Source of the DNA: Erigeron canadensis
Taxonomy: Eukaryota; Streptophyta; Magnoliopsida; Asterales; Asteraceae
Assembly (NCBI RefSeq): GCF_010389155.1
Contig: NC_057768.1
Coordinates: 43,689,633-43,753,632, forward strand
DNA length: 64,000 nt
Direction of reading: 5' to 3'
Under the pieces are notes generated by a model. That model was given only the letters and a program-made list of their open reading frames with translations, was not told where the DNA came from and searched no databases. The first letter of the stretch is position 1, and every line of letters begins with the position of its first letter. Both the position numbers and the translations under genes were made by a program. Positions 11,988 through 25,291 of this stretch are shown piece after piece.

Positions 11988-14900
11988 TCAAGGTTTGACA
12001 GCAAAATCATGCTCGTTAGCTCTCCGGTAAAGTAATGCCGATGCTTCCACCCTGTTATATTAAGAACATTTAAAAACACAAGAACAAAAGCAATAACTTC
12101 TCTTGAAGGCGAAATTATTTTTCATACCAGCCAGGATGCACCACAGGTCTACCAGTAGCAAGGGCCCAATTGACCTGATACAAATGCAAAGAAATCCACA
12201 TTCAATAGGCAATTAGTATGTTGTGTTGATGGGAATTACATTACATCAGGTGAGCATATACCATAAGACATGATACCTTATCAGTGCCAAGAGAATTGGC
12301 AACCACATGGGTGACTTGTTCATCTATTTGATTAGTACATACAGCACCAAACTGTTCAGCAGTCTGCCACAATGGATGCAAGTGAGGACTGGCATCACCA
12401 ACAGGAAACACCCTGCTGAATACAATTCGGCAGCCGCCTAAAATCTTCCTCTGCTCAGAGGCTAGTATGTTCCTAACATCGGCGTCATCCAAAGATTTCT
12501 CCGAGAAAAAGTTTCGATGTATTTTCTCAATAACCTGCATTTCAACCACCAATACTATTATGAGCAGGCATAATAGGCTATGAAAATTCTCACAGCGCAT
12601 CAAGGTGTTCACCGCCAAAGAAGATGCCAAAGTCCCGTCTTCTGGCCTCTCATCATGATCAATTTCAAGAAGTGAAGGGCCCGGAAGTCCAAACTGTCGC
12701 CTACTACATGGAAAATATATGTATCTGAAAAACAAACAAGAATAAAAGTTAATCTACTGAAAGTGATATAAGATAAAATAAAAACTACACTTTGAATCGA
12801 GGCTGTTTGTACCTCTCTACAACTATCAAGTTAAGCTTGTTATGAGGCCAGACTCTTATAGAATCGTCTATGATTACCACTGACGACTCCATACCCAAAA
12901 CACCTTCCAAGTCCTTGCTCTTGGGATCTCCATCAACATTATCGCCATCATCACCTCTTGATATAACTCTCCCATTGAAAAGAACTCCTTTAGGATCAAG
13001 CACTTTTGCCATCTCTGTAGCGTATAATTTGTTTCCCATTGTGTAAAGATGCAGCTCAAAGAGCTTACTGGCCTAAGGTTCAGGAAAATCAATAAATTAG
13101 AACTTTTGATTCCGGTATCACCAGATTTGACTTTCAAATTTTAAGGGACAAAGCGGTTACCTTTTCTAAAAAGTTCCAGATCCCAGGTCGCAGTTTTGTC
13201 CACATACACATGTGAGGAAACTTAAAGAGATGTCTATATGGCTTATCACGGTCTTGTTCTTCTTTCTTTTTCAACATCTCAATATGTCCCGGTTCAATTT
13301 CAGAATACTGGGAGCATTTACATAAGCAATTAAGCACATATATCTCCACAAACTAGACTATAGATTCAGAATATAGAAAAGAGCACTACCTTAGCTGAAT
13401 TAAGAAGGGTGTGATCAAGATCTAAAACAAGGCATAGCTTGCGGTCAGCAAACATTTTTTTCTGCTCTTCCATTCTTTTTGACCTCTCCCTTTGAATAGC
13501 AGCCCGTTGTTGGTCATCAAACTTTCCAAAATATTGTTCAACATTTTCCCAATTGTTCTGTGATTGAGTGGTGCCTGAAGCAGCTTGTTCAGATGTTTCT
13601 CCGGCCTCATTCTGAAAGGCGGCTGACTGTGATGGTGGAGCTTTCATATTTACAAAACTTGAATGGACTTGTGCTGGTTGTGATGAAGGCTGGACAGATG
13701 TACTCACTGTTGTAGACACAAGATCAGCAATATTTTTCAAATTCTTGGTGAACTGTTGAGTGATATCTGGTGCTGAGATAGGTTGGGATAATACTCTTGG
13801 ATCTGCTTTCTTTAAGTTACCCTTGGTACCCTCAGCAGTAAACGAACTGTTGATTGGTTCTGGCTTTTGCAACGACTTACTGTGCAAAGCACGACGAGGA
13901 TCACGAGGTTTCATTCGTACTTTTCCAAAATCATCCTGAAAAACATCAAAATGATAGACCGCTTAGTCAAAATACATCGTTAAACATCATATGGCAATAG
14001 CTTAGTACAGGAAACAAGGCCTTATTCACAAAAGAATGTGAAATAAAAAAACGTTGTCCAAAAGTCCAACAAAGTTTTTCAAAACCACACATGAAAGATT
14101 TGAAGGCATTTAAAAAAACAAAAGAAAGGAATCTTTGGCACATATAGAGCCTATAGAATGCTAACCGCTGAAGCTGTCTGAGGTATTGGAATCTCAGCTG
14201 TTGATCTCTGCCCGACCACCAATGGTTGAGACGCAGATGAAGTCATTGGCATAGAACCCAACACAGATGTTTGGTTTGGAGATTGTGTCACATACTTTAC
14301 AGGATCAACCGACTTATGTTGTTCCATGCTAATCAAATTCATCAATTGTGCAGGATTCACTACAAGATCCTTCAGAAAAGATTGTAAGGAAGCTGAAGTG
14401 GCATTGACAGCTGTTGCGGGGATATGCATACTCACACTAGTAGTGGTGGGCAAACCAGAGGTTGTTACTGCACTTTCTAAGCCTCTAGTTTGTGAGATAG
14501 TCCCAACGTTGCTAGGACCAACAGATTCTGCGAGATTGTTTTTTAGCCTTTTTGGTGCAGGACCATCTACAAGAACGGGCTCATCAAAAGTCTTCTGTTT
14601 CCTTACACCTGATGACCTATCAAGTGGTTCGATTGCAGGTTGTTTACTAGATGTTTGTAAGTTGCCATGGTTGGTATCTAGGGAGTTATCAGATTTGGCT
14701 AATCGGAGTCTAGGGTCCCTTGTTTTGTTTGATACCCTCGTCACAGAGCTAGATGTGGAGTACACCGGAGCAGCACTCCTGGGATTTGCAAATAATTGCA
14801 AATTGGGTCTCTCATTGCCAGAGGGGTTTCTTTTTTCTGAAGCAGACGATGAGGACACAGGAGCAGAACTCCTAGCAGTTGCATATATTTGCACGTTAGG

Positions 14901-16865
14901 CCTTTCAGGATCTGTATTGCCAAAAAAATCTCTTTTTTCTGAAGTGGATGTGGAGTTCATGGGAACAGAACTCACAGCAGTTGCAAAAAACTGTACATTG
15001 GGGCTTTCAACATCAGAAATGCTAAAACTATTTGTTTTATCAGAAGTAGCCTCAGTTACACAGCTCAAATTCTGGGCTGTTGAGAAACTAGAAACCTCCC
15101 CACCACAGTCCCCACCTACATCACCATCACTTCCTTCTGACGGGGTTGGACTTGGGAGATCACTCGAAAAGAATGAATGTCCCCCGAATTTTTGTTGATA
15201 GGTAGAGACCGCTTTAAGAGCATCAGTATCATAGCGACGCACTACTGCACGAGGAGTAGGCCACTCTGGTCTTATTGATGCATCCTCGCCAAACAGTCCC
15301 CTGCCTAAAGGTAAAACATTTGAGGTTTCCCGTGTTGGTGATGGAAGACTATCCATGTCATGATCTTTATGAAGATCAAGCAGAGGAAGCACTGCCCTAT
15401 TTTTGGGATTAGATGTTTGTACTTTCAAAGCTTCAAACTTTTTAGGGTTTTGATCAAAAGTTTCAAAGGGCGTGGAATCTAAAACAGGTTTCTCAGTTGA
15501 AGAAATCACTTCCTGACTCAAAGAGGTCGGTTCCTGTGTCACAATAACATCCCGATCCTCTTCATTGTCCTTGGAACTCGAAGAAACAAAATTCAAATTA
15601 CATGACTGAAACATAATCTCTACCTATTGAGACAAAAGACATACAAAAATCAATATTCCATCACTAAGACATACTCAGCTGCAAAAGATGTCTATGTTTC
15701 AAAGCAAACCTCTTTCAAATGTTCAGTGGAGAATATAGCAGGCGCACAGCTTTTCACCTTAGTCAGAAACCTGTAAACCATATAGATCACATAAGTTATA
15801 GTAGCCATGTCATACAACAAAAGAGCATGCAATACAAAATATGCAGATAAAAACCTGGATATCACATCCCTGCTCTGCTCCTTTTCGTTCTGGCCCATGG
15901 ATGAAAAAACCTAAATCAAACACACATTACCCCTCTTGTCCAAGACTAAAAAGTTTTACTAAAACAAAATGCAGTTTGGATACAGCCATTCAACTAACCA
16001 ATGCAACAGTCCTTTAGCGAAAATCTTACCGAATATACAAGCTGAACAGCACAATAGGCCAACTGAACCAAATCATCTTTATTAGACACAGAATTCTCCG
16101 AAAGCAACGTTTTCAAGCTTTCAATCAACTCCTCAAGCCTTGTACACACGCCATCAAACGATCTACACAAAACCAATCAATCAAGGAAATTTAACAAACG
16201 ACTTTTCATAAATGCCAATATAATTAAGTGTCTAGACTAGACTAGACTAGATGTACTTACTTATTAGCATCATTCAAAGTTATACCCTGCAACCCGATTC
16301 GGATAACATCAATCAACTTTTCAACATCATTACTACCCTCCTCTTCTTGTTTACTCTTATTATTCATATCAACATCGGTATCGATATCTAAATCAATCTC
16401 ACCTTCTTCAATTTCCCCTTCTTCTTTCTCACTACCATCACCACTTAAATCCATCACAACAATCTTATCATTATCATCATCATCATCATCAACAACAACA
16501 TTAACTTCCTTATTAGCATTATTATTATTCATATTAGTCAAATAATCATCAAGTGGTTTATTCTGCACAGCTTGTGCCCAAGCAAAATTATACAATCCGG
16601 GCGCATAATTTCTAGACATCTGATACTTGTTTTGATACTTGACCAGATCCTCCATTGTCCACACTTGTTGTTGCCGTGGCTTTGACCGGTCAACGTTTTT
16701 GTTCGGTTTACTCTCCGGTTTATTCGCTGATTGAGATTTATTATTACTATTATTATTATTATTAGCTGATACAAAAACCTCTTCAGTTATCTCTTCTATA
16801 GATCCAGAATCCGATATCTCACCTTCTTCTGCCAATTTATTATTATTTTCTCCTTCTTTTCCCAT
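11988..16865 (-). CDS. CPL3: RNA polymerase II CTD phosphatase, CPL3-like (FCP1 + BRCT), 12 exons
   Basis: Nuclear phosphatase that dephosphorylates the Pol II C-terminal domain; Arabidopsis CPL3 (about 1240 aa) represses stress-responsive transcription. Exons I derive, all GT-AG and in phase: 16865-16261, 16162-16030, 15910-15855, 15770-15710, 15623-14166, 13935-13390, 13307-13161, 13072-12813, 12724-12613, 12534-12277, 12174-12128, 12051-11988; total 3747 nt, 1248 aa. The N-terminus has an acidic GEISDSGS stretch, Asn runs and the CPL3-type WTMEDLVKYQ..AWAQAVQNKPL block. The FCP1 catalytic DLDHT lies at about residues 943-947, followed by LRPGIWNFLEK, LYTMGNKLYA and IIDDS. The BRCT domain near the C-terminus (GCRIVFSRVFPVG, then VNWALATGRPVVHPGW) ends VKP. 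The middle, exon 5, is low-complexity and Ser-rich. No frameshift or stop is seen, so the gene looks functional. Confidence 0.94.
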
Positions 16866-17945
16866 TATATATGTATATATATAGATACAGATTTATTGTA
16901 TGTATAGATTAGCAAATTAGACTTAGTATCGGATTATAATTGAATTAAAAAAAAAAATACAAACAACGGAAAATCCGGAATATATGTAACGAATTTGAAT
17001 TCGAATAGTTAGGGTTTTGGAATGTATTAATGGTATTTATTATTTATTTATTTACTTTCGTATATATCAAACCCTAATTTAAATTGTTCGTAAAATTGAA
17101 ATTAAAATTAGAGATTTGAATCAAAAAAAAAGTTGAGATTTTATTTGACTTGATTTAATTTGGAATCGAATAGAGAAAGGAATCTGAAGATTGAAAGGAA
17201 AGGAGAGAATTGGGGGAAGGAGGGGGGTCGGGAGAAAAATAGCAACGTATTTACTAGAGTAGATCTATGATGAGGGTGAAGGGAATTTAAATTGGATCTT
17301 GGCCGTACACGTAAGAGATTACATACGCAGACACCATATGGGGGGGTTGAATCTAGGAAAGTCTGTGACAGGCTAGGCTGCTGTTTTTTTTATGTGTGTG
17401 GGTATTGGTAAGAATTTACAATCATAGACCTGTGTCTTTTTAGTTTTTCTCGTATACACCCTGAAGGTAGTTTCTGCTTTGGCTTTTTATTGAGAATTTT
17501 TAGAGTAAGAGTGGCGAATGGCGATTAGAAGTAGGTCAAATGGCCAATGTTTACAAGATAACACAATAACAATACTCTATTCAACTTGGAATAGATTTGA
17601 AAAAACTGGGTTACGATTATAAAATATCGATTTGCAAACCCGAATAATTTATATGCTAATTTTTTCAAAAATATATTTTAGAAAAATTGTTGAAGAAATA
17701 TGGCATAATTTATTATATTTAAGAAAAGTGTGTGTGAGGCTGTTATGCACCCAACTTGGTGAAAAACCCCTCACATACCAATATTTTAATATTTTAAATA
17801 AATATTTGGCCCCCATGATTTTTATGGTTTAAAAAAAGGTATGTAAGGGGTTTTTCATTCAACTTAGGTGTCTAACAACCTTATATTTTCTTCCCCTATT
17901 TGGTTATATTGTATTAAATATAATGTGGTTGTCATGTTACATGTA
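16866..17945. promoter_or_regulatory. 5' flank of the CPL3-like gene
   Basis: Contains AT-rich sequence, a GGGGG-rich patch at about 17210-17235, and GGGGGG at 17341. It should include the 5' UTR and promoter of the CPL3-like gene; no clear TATA box or named motif was found. The far part (17500-17945) is ordinary AT-rich DNA. Confidence 0.4.
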
Positions 17946-18203
17946 CGAGCATAGTGTCCGCGCATTGCAGCGGCTAGAAAGTGATGACAATATAAAAGGG
18001 AGGCGGTGGTGGAGAGCGAGGTAGGCGGTTGATAAGGAGAGCAGCGGCGGAAGAGGGTGATAGAAAGTCGATGAGAGTGTGTAATGATTAGAGAGAATGG
18101 GGAAAGGATGGTATATAAGGGTATTATGTTTAAGTAGGGATATTTTGGGAAGAAAAAAATGTTGAATTTAAGAAATTCAATACTCTTTATAAGGGAGTAT
18201 AAA
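17946..18203 (-). mobile_element. Mini-Helitron, minus orientation, CTCG end
   Basis: Minus-strand reading begins TTTATACTCCCTTATAAAG and ends CCGCTGCAATGCGCGGACACTATGCTCG, between A and T. It has the same length and the same unusual ends as the element at 6795-7053. Imperfect hairpin CCGC/GCGG is present about 12 bp before the end. Confidence 0.65.
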
Positions 18204-18790
18204 TATGTCAATTTAAGTTTTTATAAAGCCATCATCTAGTTCAAAACAGATAACCTTAAACTCATTGAATTCAAAATTCATCTCATTTGACCTGAAACTA
18301 GCCTATGTGACCTAGGGCCAACCGGCCAACCCACTAGGCTATCGAGGGTTATGCGATAAGTTAAAGGCTCAAATTAACCAGAGCTTAAATTTACAAATGA
18401 TAAAATAAAGGGAATATAAAAAGAGTATAAGACTCCAAATAAGAGTAAGTAACTAAATCACATCGAAAGGGAAATTGAACTCATGACCTCCCTATGATTG
18501 AAGTCATTAAGTACCTCACAACAACCATTTAAATTAAAATATTATTTATTCTTTCAATAAGTATGTAAATTTAGGTGGTTTAACTACTCAAGACTCAATA
18601 ATTTCATCTTGTAAGCCGTATTGACAAACTGATATAATTTCTTTCTATTTTTTCTACTAAAAAGCATATACATTTTTTCTCTTTGTAGATATTTTTGGTT
18701 GGCATGATTTTTATATGCAATGGAGTTATTTTTAGCTAAGTTTTCAAAAGCTACCTTTATTGTTGCCTCAATGATGAAAGGCGAGTAAAA
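18204..18790. other. Intergenic DNA with weak SINE-like relic
   Basis: No gene. GAACTCATGACCTCC at about 18477-18491 resembles an inverted tRNA B-box-like SINE segment, but the rest is not recognisable. Confidence 0.3.
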
Positions 18791-18799
18791 CACTCTTGA

Positions 18800-19290
18800 T
18801 ATGATGACAAAAATACCCGTACTCGATAGGAAACCTGATACTCGCACCCGATTTGACCGGGAAATCCCCGAGTTGACCGGGGATGGGGATGGGTATGGGG
18901 ATGTAAATTTAATCCCCGATGGAATTGGGGACGGAGATGGGAAACCGTAAATCCCCGATCCCCATACCCGAACCCGAAAATACTATATATATTTATTAGA
19001 ATCACTTTAAGTCTTTATCTATATTCTAAAATCAATTTTAAGTTTAGAGCTTTTATTTAATAATTTTTATGTGTTATACTTTATTAATCATTTACTTAAC
19101 ATATACATTAGTTTATACATAGAAAGAAAATGTCGAAATACTCATTCTCCTACGTATTTTTTATCAAGACGGGTATGAGGATGTAATTTAATTCCCCGAC
19201 GCGGATGGGGATTACAAGTGAAAATCGAGTACGGAGATGGGGATTAAGATCCCCGATAATCCCCGCCCCATTGTCATCCCTACGCACAAG
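18800..19290. repeat. Decayed MITE rich in ATCCCCGA / GGGGATGGGGAT blocks
   Basis: Inverted, GC-rich arms (GACCGGGGATGGGGATGGG near 18877-18899; CCCCGATCCCCATACCCG near 18953-18970) and a right end that on the minus strand reads AGGGATGACAATGGGGCGGGG. Elements built on this sequence are common plant hAT-type MITEs. The left terminus and the target duplication are not clear. Confidence 0.5.
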
Positions 19291-19604
19291 GTTTGTCAAA
19301 TGTAATCTCAGAATTTCATGTCGGGCTCTACCATTTATAAGTTTTTTAGTTTGACGATCATAAGCCTGGATAAATGTAGGTTTTGTTAGAAATGTTAAAA
19401 AAATGATTCCTAAAATTGTCACGTATGAATCGACTAAAAAATTAAGCCCGCCCCAATATGACTTCAAATTAACCCTCTAACCCGCCATGTCGTTTTAACA
19501 TAGTAATAAAATTCGTTTAGTCAAAGTTAAAAGTTTTATAATAGAATTTTTGATGATTTATAATATAGTTATATATTTATGCATCAAATTCAAAGTAACC
19601 TGTA

Positions 19605-19905
19605 TTTCTCATTATAGCTCAATGGTTGAGTACCAACTTTACATGTTGGAGATCTCGAGTTCGAGACATGAAAAAAGACATTTAAAAGGATTTTCACAAA
19701 AAGTCCTTCAGTGAAACAGATTTGAGTCCTGTAGAGGGGGGAGAGTTTTACCCCAATTAAATGTCGTGCCTTCGGGCGGTTTAGTTGAGGGTTTATTCTC
19801 CTACTAGGTATTGAGGGTGAGTGGGCTCTTTAGCGCGGACTCGGTTAAAACAACGTAAACTAGATCCCCTGTGGCGAGCAAATGATCTACACCATTCAAA
19901 AAAAA
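19605..19905 (+). mobile_element. tRNA-derived SINE
   Basis: Pol III box A TAGCTCAATGG at about 19616-19626 and a box B-like GAGTTCGAGAC about 40 bp later. The body ends near an A-rich tail, ATTCAAAAAAAATAAA, at about 19895-19910. A diverged copy of its 3' half (GTGCCTTCGGG..GTTAAAACAACGTA) occurs at about 48676-48800. Ends are approximate. Confidence 0.7.
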
Positions 19906-20169
19906 TAAATTATTTTGTGTTTTTTTGTATACAAAGTGCCTATCTATCAATACAAATATTTGAGATCGAATAATTGTAAAAAGAAAGTTTTCTCCCTTTC
20001 TCTTACTATTTTATAAATACATATAATTCAAACATCACCTCTTAAGATTACAAGATATCCAACTTGACTCAAATTGTTGATGACAACGTAAATGCTCATA
20101 TTTGAGTACAATAACGGGGGTATTTATACCAAAAATTAGGTATATAATATTCACATACTCACTTTGCTC

Positions 20170-20201
<32 letters not shown>

Positions 20202-20584
20202 CTAGTTAATCAATCCGAGCTCAACCCGGATATGTTAATTAAAATTTTAAATTATAAACTATAAACAAAATTATGTAATGTTTTTCTTAAAACATTATAA
20301 CTTGATATAAATCTAATCACTTAACTAACACAATAATGATATAGTTAATAAATCAACTAAATAAAAAGACATTTTATTTTGTAATATTGTATAAGAGATA
20401 TTTTTTATTCTTTAAATAAATGATTAATATATTTATAAAACATGTAAAGAGCTATTTCTATTTTATTTATATATGACATCATAATTAAAAAAAACTTTTT
20501 TAAGATGAAATATGAATTTGTCACATCAAAAAAACTTTTTAAGAATACTTGTAAAAAACAATCTTATTTTATTATATATAGAGA
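20202..20584 (-). mobile_element. Mini-Helitron, minus orientation
   Basis: On the minus strand it begins A|TCTCTATATATAATAAAATAAG and ends CCGGGTTGAGCTCGGATTGATTAA then CTAG|T. The terminal hairpin pairs CCGGGTTGAG with CTCGGATTG imperfectly. The flanking A and T fit Helitron insertion. It belongs with the elements at 39653 and 43075. Confidence 0.7.
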
Positions 20585-21702
20585 TAGAGATATATATAAA
20601 ATAATCGATCATTTAATCGAAGTTGAAGTTAAACTTGAAATTTAAGACCGATATACATTAATTAACTACTAAAACTTGACAATGAAGGCTATATGGATAG
20701 ACCATAAACTTGAAAACGAGCTATAAACACATTAACTGCAAACCTAAGCCATGTGGGTTTTTTTCCTTCTGCATCGTTGCTCGATTCGTGGTAAGAGACC
20801 CGGTTTAAATAACCGACTACTCGTTCTCGAGTTATGAGTTCACCTTTTGATGGTGCGATAGTTTGTTTGTATTCAAAAGTCACATATAGAAAAGAAGGAA
20901 AATGGTAAATCTTATTAAAGAATAGCCTAAACATCCTCCTAAAACTATAAGAATATGACATGTGTTATCCACTAATTTTCTTTGCTAATCTTGCCTCCTG
21001 ATTTTTCTACATGTCATCATCCCGTGATTAGAAAGATTTTTAGGCTATTTAATTATGAGGATTAATCATTTTTCAAAAAAAAAAGAATGTAAACTCAACC
21101 CACTAAACCATTAAAAACTTGAACCATTCAATATGACTAACGCACAACACAATAACACAAATCTCACAAACCATTAATCACATGAAACAACTTAACCACA
21201 AGTCACATAAACCAATAAAACAAACTCAAGTCAACCACAAGCCACATACCCGAATGACAAACTACTAATTAACCACAAATACCAAGGCTAACACATTAAA
21301 CCTAAGAAATCGACCGAAAAGACAGTAAGTATGAACTGAACCAAGAGCTCACTAAAAGTCACAAAGGGTTATGTCAACAACTTACCAAAATGACAACTCA
21401 ACCAAAACAATAAAGATAAAATTAAAACAACCGAAGTTTGGTACATCAATAAAAAATCTAACATTGAATGCATATTTTACTTGGTTATTGCTTTAGAACA
21501 ATTATCATGATTCATAATAGATGGTTTGGCATCAAGAAAATTTATTAAATCACCTGAAAATGTTTATATGATAATTACAGATTTGTATGAGCTAGTTTAA
21601 TTTAGTACCCAACAAGTTTATTAACATAAAGTAATCCACAGAAAGAGTACCAGTCTAATACCTAATTAACCATGTAATAGTATATCCAATTTGACTGCCT
21701 AA
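20585..21702. other. Intergenic DNA, nothing recognised
   Basis: AT-rich. The stretch 21100-21440 is A/C-rich on the plus strand with repeated AACCACAA-like words. No gene or terminal repeat found. Confidence 0.5.
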
Positions 21703-22007
21703 GGGGGAGAGAAGTACTGGTGTAATGATTTTTTCCAACCCTCTCAAATCTTACCAATCAAATACCTCCAACTCAATTTTTCTTTTCAACCCTCCCAATC
21801 ATTTTCAATGGCATTCATCACCTTCTCAACCATCCGGATTTTTTTTTCTTTTTAATTTAATTTAATCAAACAATTTTTAAACAAAACAATATAAATAAAA
21901 CATAAACCATACATACTAAAATTAAACAAAGTTCATTACACACTTAGATAAATAAAAATTAAAATGTTCGGCACATGAAAATAAACAATAGATTAAAAAC
22001 ATAAAAA

Positions 22008-22262
22008 TCACTCATTAAACTCCCATCCATACTTCGCCGCATTAGCCCGTTTTTGCTCAATCGCCCACACTCTACTTTTTGGATCGGAGTTCGCATGTGG
22101 AGTGTTGAAAAACTTGCAATAACTCCTCTGACTCTTGTTACTTTGATGCTCGAGTTGTAAGTCCAGCAATATTTGCTTCTTCATATTGGCTTCCTCCATA
22201 TGTTGTTTTTTCTTCTCTGCATACTCCTCCGTAAAAGCTGGAAAAAGGCTGTAACCTTTCAT
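22008..22262 (-). pseudogene. C-terminal part of Harbinger ORF1-like (NAM-associated-type) protein
   Basis: Reads EEYAEKKKQHMEEANMKKQ.. then a region ending AAKYGWEFNE and a stop. The Lys/Glu-rich helix and this ending resemble the C-termini of plant proteins annotated as no-apical-meristem-associated or GST-T3-like, which in many plants are ORF1 of Harbinger elements. Its upstream side is cut by the LINE at 22246; the N-terminal piece lies beyond the LINE at 24844-25291. The central SANT/Myb-like part of such proteins is missing from both pieces. Confidence 0.55.
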
Positions 22263-24468
22263 TTGTCTCTTTGATCCCCAAAGTTGATTCTCCCCTTTTG
22301 ATTTCAGATTATCGGCCCATCAGTTTGGTGGGAACGTTGTATAAAATTATATCAAAGATCTTAGCTAGTCGTATGTCAAAGATCATTCAGCATATTATCT
22401 CTCCTACCCAGTCTGCTTTTGTGAAGAATCGTCAAATTCTCGATGGCCCTTTAATGCTTAATGAGGTGATAGACTGGTACAAGAGAAAAAACAAGAAACT
22501 TCTTCTTTTTAAAATCGACTTTGAAAAGGCATATGACTCGTTATCTTGGAATTTTCTCTTTAAAGTTATGGAGGCTATGGGATTTAGTCAGAAATGGATT
22601 GGTTGGATAAATGGTTGTTTATCATCGGCTCGCACTTCTATTCTCATCAACGGCAGTCCTACGAAGGAGTTTGATATTCAGGGGGGGCTCAGACAAGGCG
22701 ACCCTATGGCACCATTTTTATTTATTATTGCTTTGGAGGGATTTAATGTTGCATTGAACCGACTTGTTAACAATGGTTTGCTCTCTTGTGCTTTGATTGA
22801 AGGTATCTCAATCTCTCATCTATTTTATGCGGATGATGCAATAATTTTATGTGACTGGTCTTCCTTAAATCTGGATGTCATTTGTACGGCCCTCAAAACT
22901 CTCTATCTGGTTTCGGGTTTAAGAATTAGTAACAACAAATCGTCTATCATTGGGGTGAATGTATTAAAAGAAGATGTTGATTCAATGGCTGCAATGTTTG
23001 GGTGTAAAGTTGAATCCTTACCAATCAACTACCTTGGTATTCCTGTCGGTGAAAGAATGACGAGAATTAATGGGTGGAGACCCATTATAGATAAGCTTAA
23101 TAAACGACTTTCTAGGTAGAATGCGAGCCTTCTCTCTATTGGAGGACGAGCCACTCTCCTTACTTCTGTTCTTGGTTCACTTGGTACCTATTATTGTTCT
23201 CTGTTTAAAATGCCTCGTTTTGTGATCAACAAACTCGAATCAATTTGAATGAATTTTTTTTGGGGCGGCAACAAAGATAATAAGAAGATGGCTTGGGTCA
23301 AATAGACAACAGTTTTATCCAGCAAAACAGTTGGAGGCCTTGGTTTTGGTAGCTTAGAGGCACTAAACCTTGCACTTATTTACAAGTGGAGATGGCGTGC
23401 CCGTGCTCATCCAGAGCTTCCTTGGGTTAAACTCATTAGTGCTATTCATGGTCCTACTGTGTGGGATGATTTCAAGTGTGAGGGTAACGGCATGTGGGCT
23501 CAACTTTGTAAAACATTCACTCATGTTCATGAGCTTACTTCTGTTTCTCGTGATATTATTACAAAACAGGTCTGTAATGGTTCCAACACGAGTTTTTGGA
23601 CAGACCCTTGGCTTGATGGTGACATTCTTGCAGTTCGGTTTCCTCGTCTTTTTGCTTTAGAAACAAATAAAGGGTGCAACATTGCTAGTAAACGTGTTGG
23701 CCTGAACTGGTTGTGGTCTTGGAGAAGAATGGTGAGGTCGGGAAGAGAACAGGAAGAATTTGATGCTTTGTTAACGGTAGTTGGCGATTTTCAGTTGTCT
23801 TCAGGTAGCGATATTTGGGTATGGAACTATCGTGGAGAAAAACTTTTTCAAGTTTCAAATTTCCGCCATGCTCTAGATACTTTCATACTACCTACTCTTA
23901 ACTCTTCTACTGTTTGGAACTCTTGGATTCCTAAGAAGGTTAACATCTTTTCATGGCGATTACTTCGTGATTGTCTTCCTTCTCAAATTAACTTGGCTTT
24001 ACGTGGGATCCCGTTCATGCCCTTGGTCTGCCCCATATGCTTTTCGGGTCTAGATATGATCGTTCATACCTTCGTTTATTGCGAGACTGCTCGCAAAACG
24101 AGGGCATACCTTACTTCTTGGTTGCAGATTGATATTCCTCCATGCAACCCCACTGAGTTGTCTTATTGGGTTGAGACTCTACATTGTGCTTCTCCCTACA
24201 AGAAGGTCATTCATGGTATCCTCTCAGTTTGGTGGTGGTTACTATGGAAGAACAGAAACGAAGCGGCATTCTCATCCAAGCACGAAACTAGCGAGGCCAT
24301 TTTCCAATCTACTTTGTCGCTTTCATTTTTATGGTTATCACCTCGTTGTAATAAATTTAGCTTCGTGTGGCCAATGTGGAAAATTAGTCCATCTTATTTG
24401 ATGTAATATCCCCCATCTTTGGCACCTTGCCAAAGTTTATATTGAATAATAAACTTACTGTTCAAAAA
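22247..24468 (+). mobile_element. 5'-truncated L1-type LINE
   Basis: Bounded by direct repeats AAAAGCTGGAAAAA at 22233-22246 and 24469-24482, with a short poly(A) before the right copy. Only the reverse transcriptase and the following zf-RVT region remain; endonuclease and ORF1 are absent, as expected from 5' truncation during target-primed reverse transcription. It is inserted antisense to the Harbinger ORF1 remnant. Confidence 0.88.
22259..24406 (+). pseudogene. LINE reverse transcriptase (ORF2) remnant
   Basis: Starts in frame with SFVSLIPKVDSP, then DYRPISLVGTLYKII, QSAFVKNRQI, FKIDFEKAYDSL, GGLRQGDPMAPFLF and the catalytic FYADD at about 22826-22840. The C-terminal half has the plant zf-RVT pattern (WKNRNEAAF follows a CPIC..H..C zinc-finger-like stretch). 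The frame is kept to the end but three stop codons interrupt it: TAG at 23117-23119, TGA at 23246-23248, TAG at 23303-23305. The absence of frameshifts suggests a fairly recent death. Confidence 0.9.
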
Positions 24469-24803
24469 AAAAGCTGGAAAAAAAAACCATTTTGTTTTTT
24501 CAACCCGCCACCTCTTCTTCCATATGTTACTTCTCCGCCACCTCTTCTTCTTGCATCCGTTTTGTTTATTCAGCCAGCCTTGGAAATTTCTTTTTTGGTA
24601 CAACTTCTTCTACTAATACATAAACAACAATTGAACGTAATAAATAAATATATATATACATATATACACATGTATATGTATTTATAATAAACGTATAATA
24701 ATAACATATAACTAAAAAACAAACGTAATAAACATATATAAAGTATAGGAATAATAACATGTAACTACTAAAAAAACGTAAACATATATAAAGTATATTA
24801 ATA

Positions 24804-24843
<40 letters not shown>

Positions 24844-24845
<2 letters not shown>

Positions 24846-25291
24846 AGAAACAAAGTTTTATACCTATTTGAACTTCTTGTGTATTGGGAATGGCCTCAAC
24901 CTCATCGTCGGTGGGGAGGGGAGTCGGTGCTCGTGAGATTTCAAACGGATCAAAGGACTCCAAATCAATCTCGATCATTTGATACCACTCATACTCTTGG
25001 CCGTGGGTAGGGGGAGGAGGATGCATTGTGCGAGAGGGAGGAGGATTCATTGCGCGAGGGGGGAGGAGGATGCATTGCGCGAGGGGGGGGATCGAGGAAA
25101 ATACGTTGTATGAGATTGTGAGGCGTAATGATATTGAGGTTGAGTAGTCGGTGGTGGGTCGTGAATATAGTATTGTGAGGGGTTGACTTGTTGAGGTTGA
25201 TATTGAGTCCGTTCTACTCTTCGTGGTAGATGAAAGTTGTCTCATGTCGGTGCTCGTGGCCTGGTAACATTTTCCCCCTCCTTGGATCCAT
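24844..25291 (-). pseudogene. N-terminal part of Harbinger ORF1-like protein
   Basis: An ATG at 25291 starts MDPRRGK but the frame stops after 25 residues (HEE, stop); a shift to the frame of the open stretch 25245-24844 gives a Pro-rich segment, then FDPFEISRAPTPLPTDDEVEAIPNTQE. The MDPRRG start and the acidic ..PETQ/PNTQ end match the N-termini of ORF1-type proteins. Together with 22008-22262 it shows a deleted middle and at least one frameshift. Not functional. Confidence 0.5.

Noticed and set aside
14326..15198. 290-codon plus-strand open frame
   Set aside because: It is antisense to exon 5 of the CPL3-like gene, whose frame has clear homology and splice support; the antisense product has no recognisable domain.
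24566..24853. Hydrophobic minus-strand open frame
   Set aside because: Its Tyr/Ile/Phe-rich composition comes from the (AT)n and TATATA runs in this stretch.
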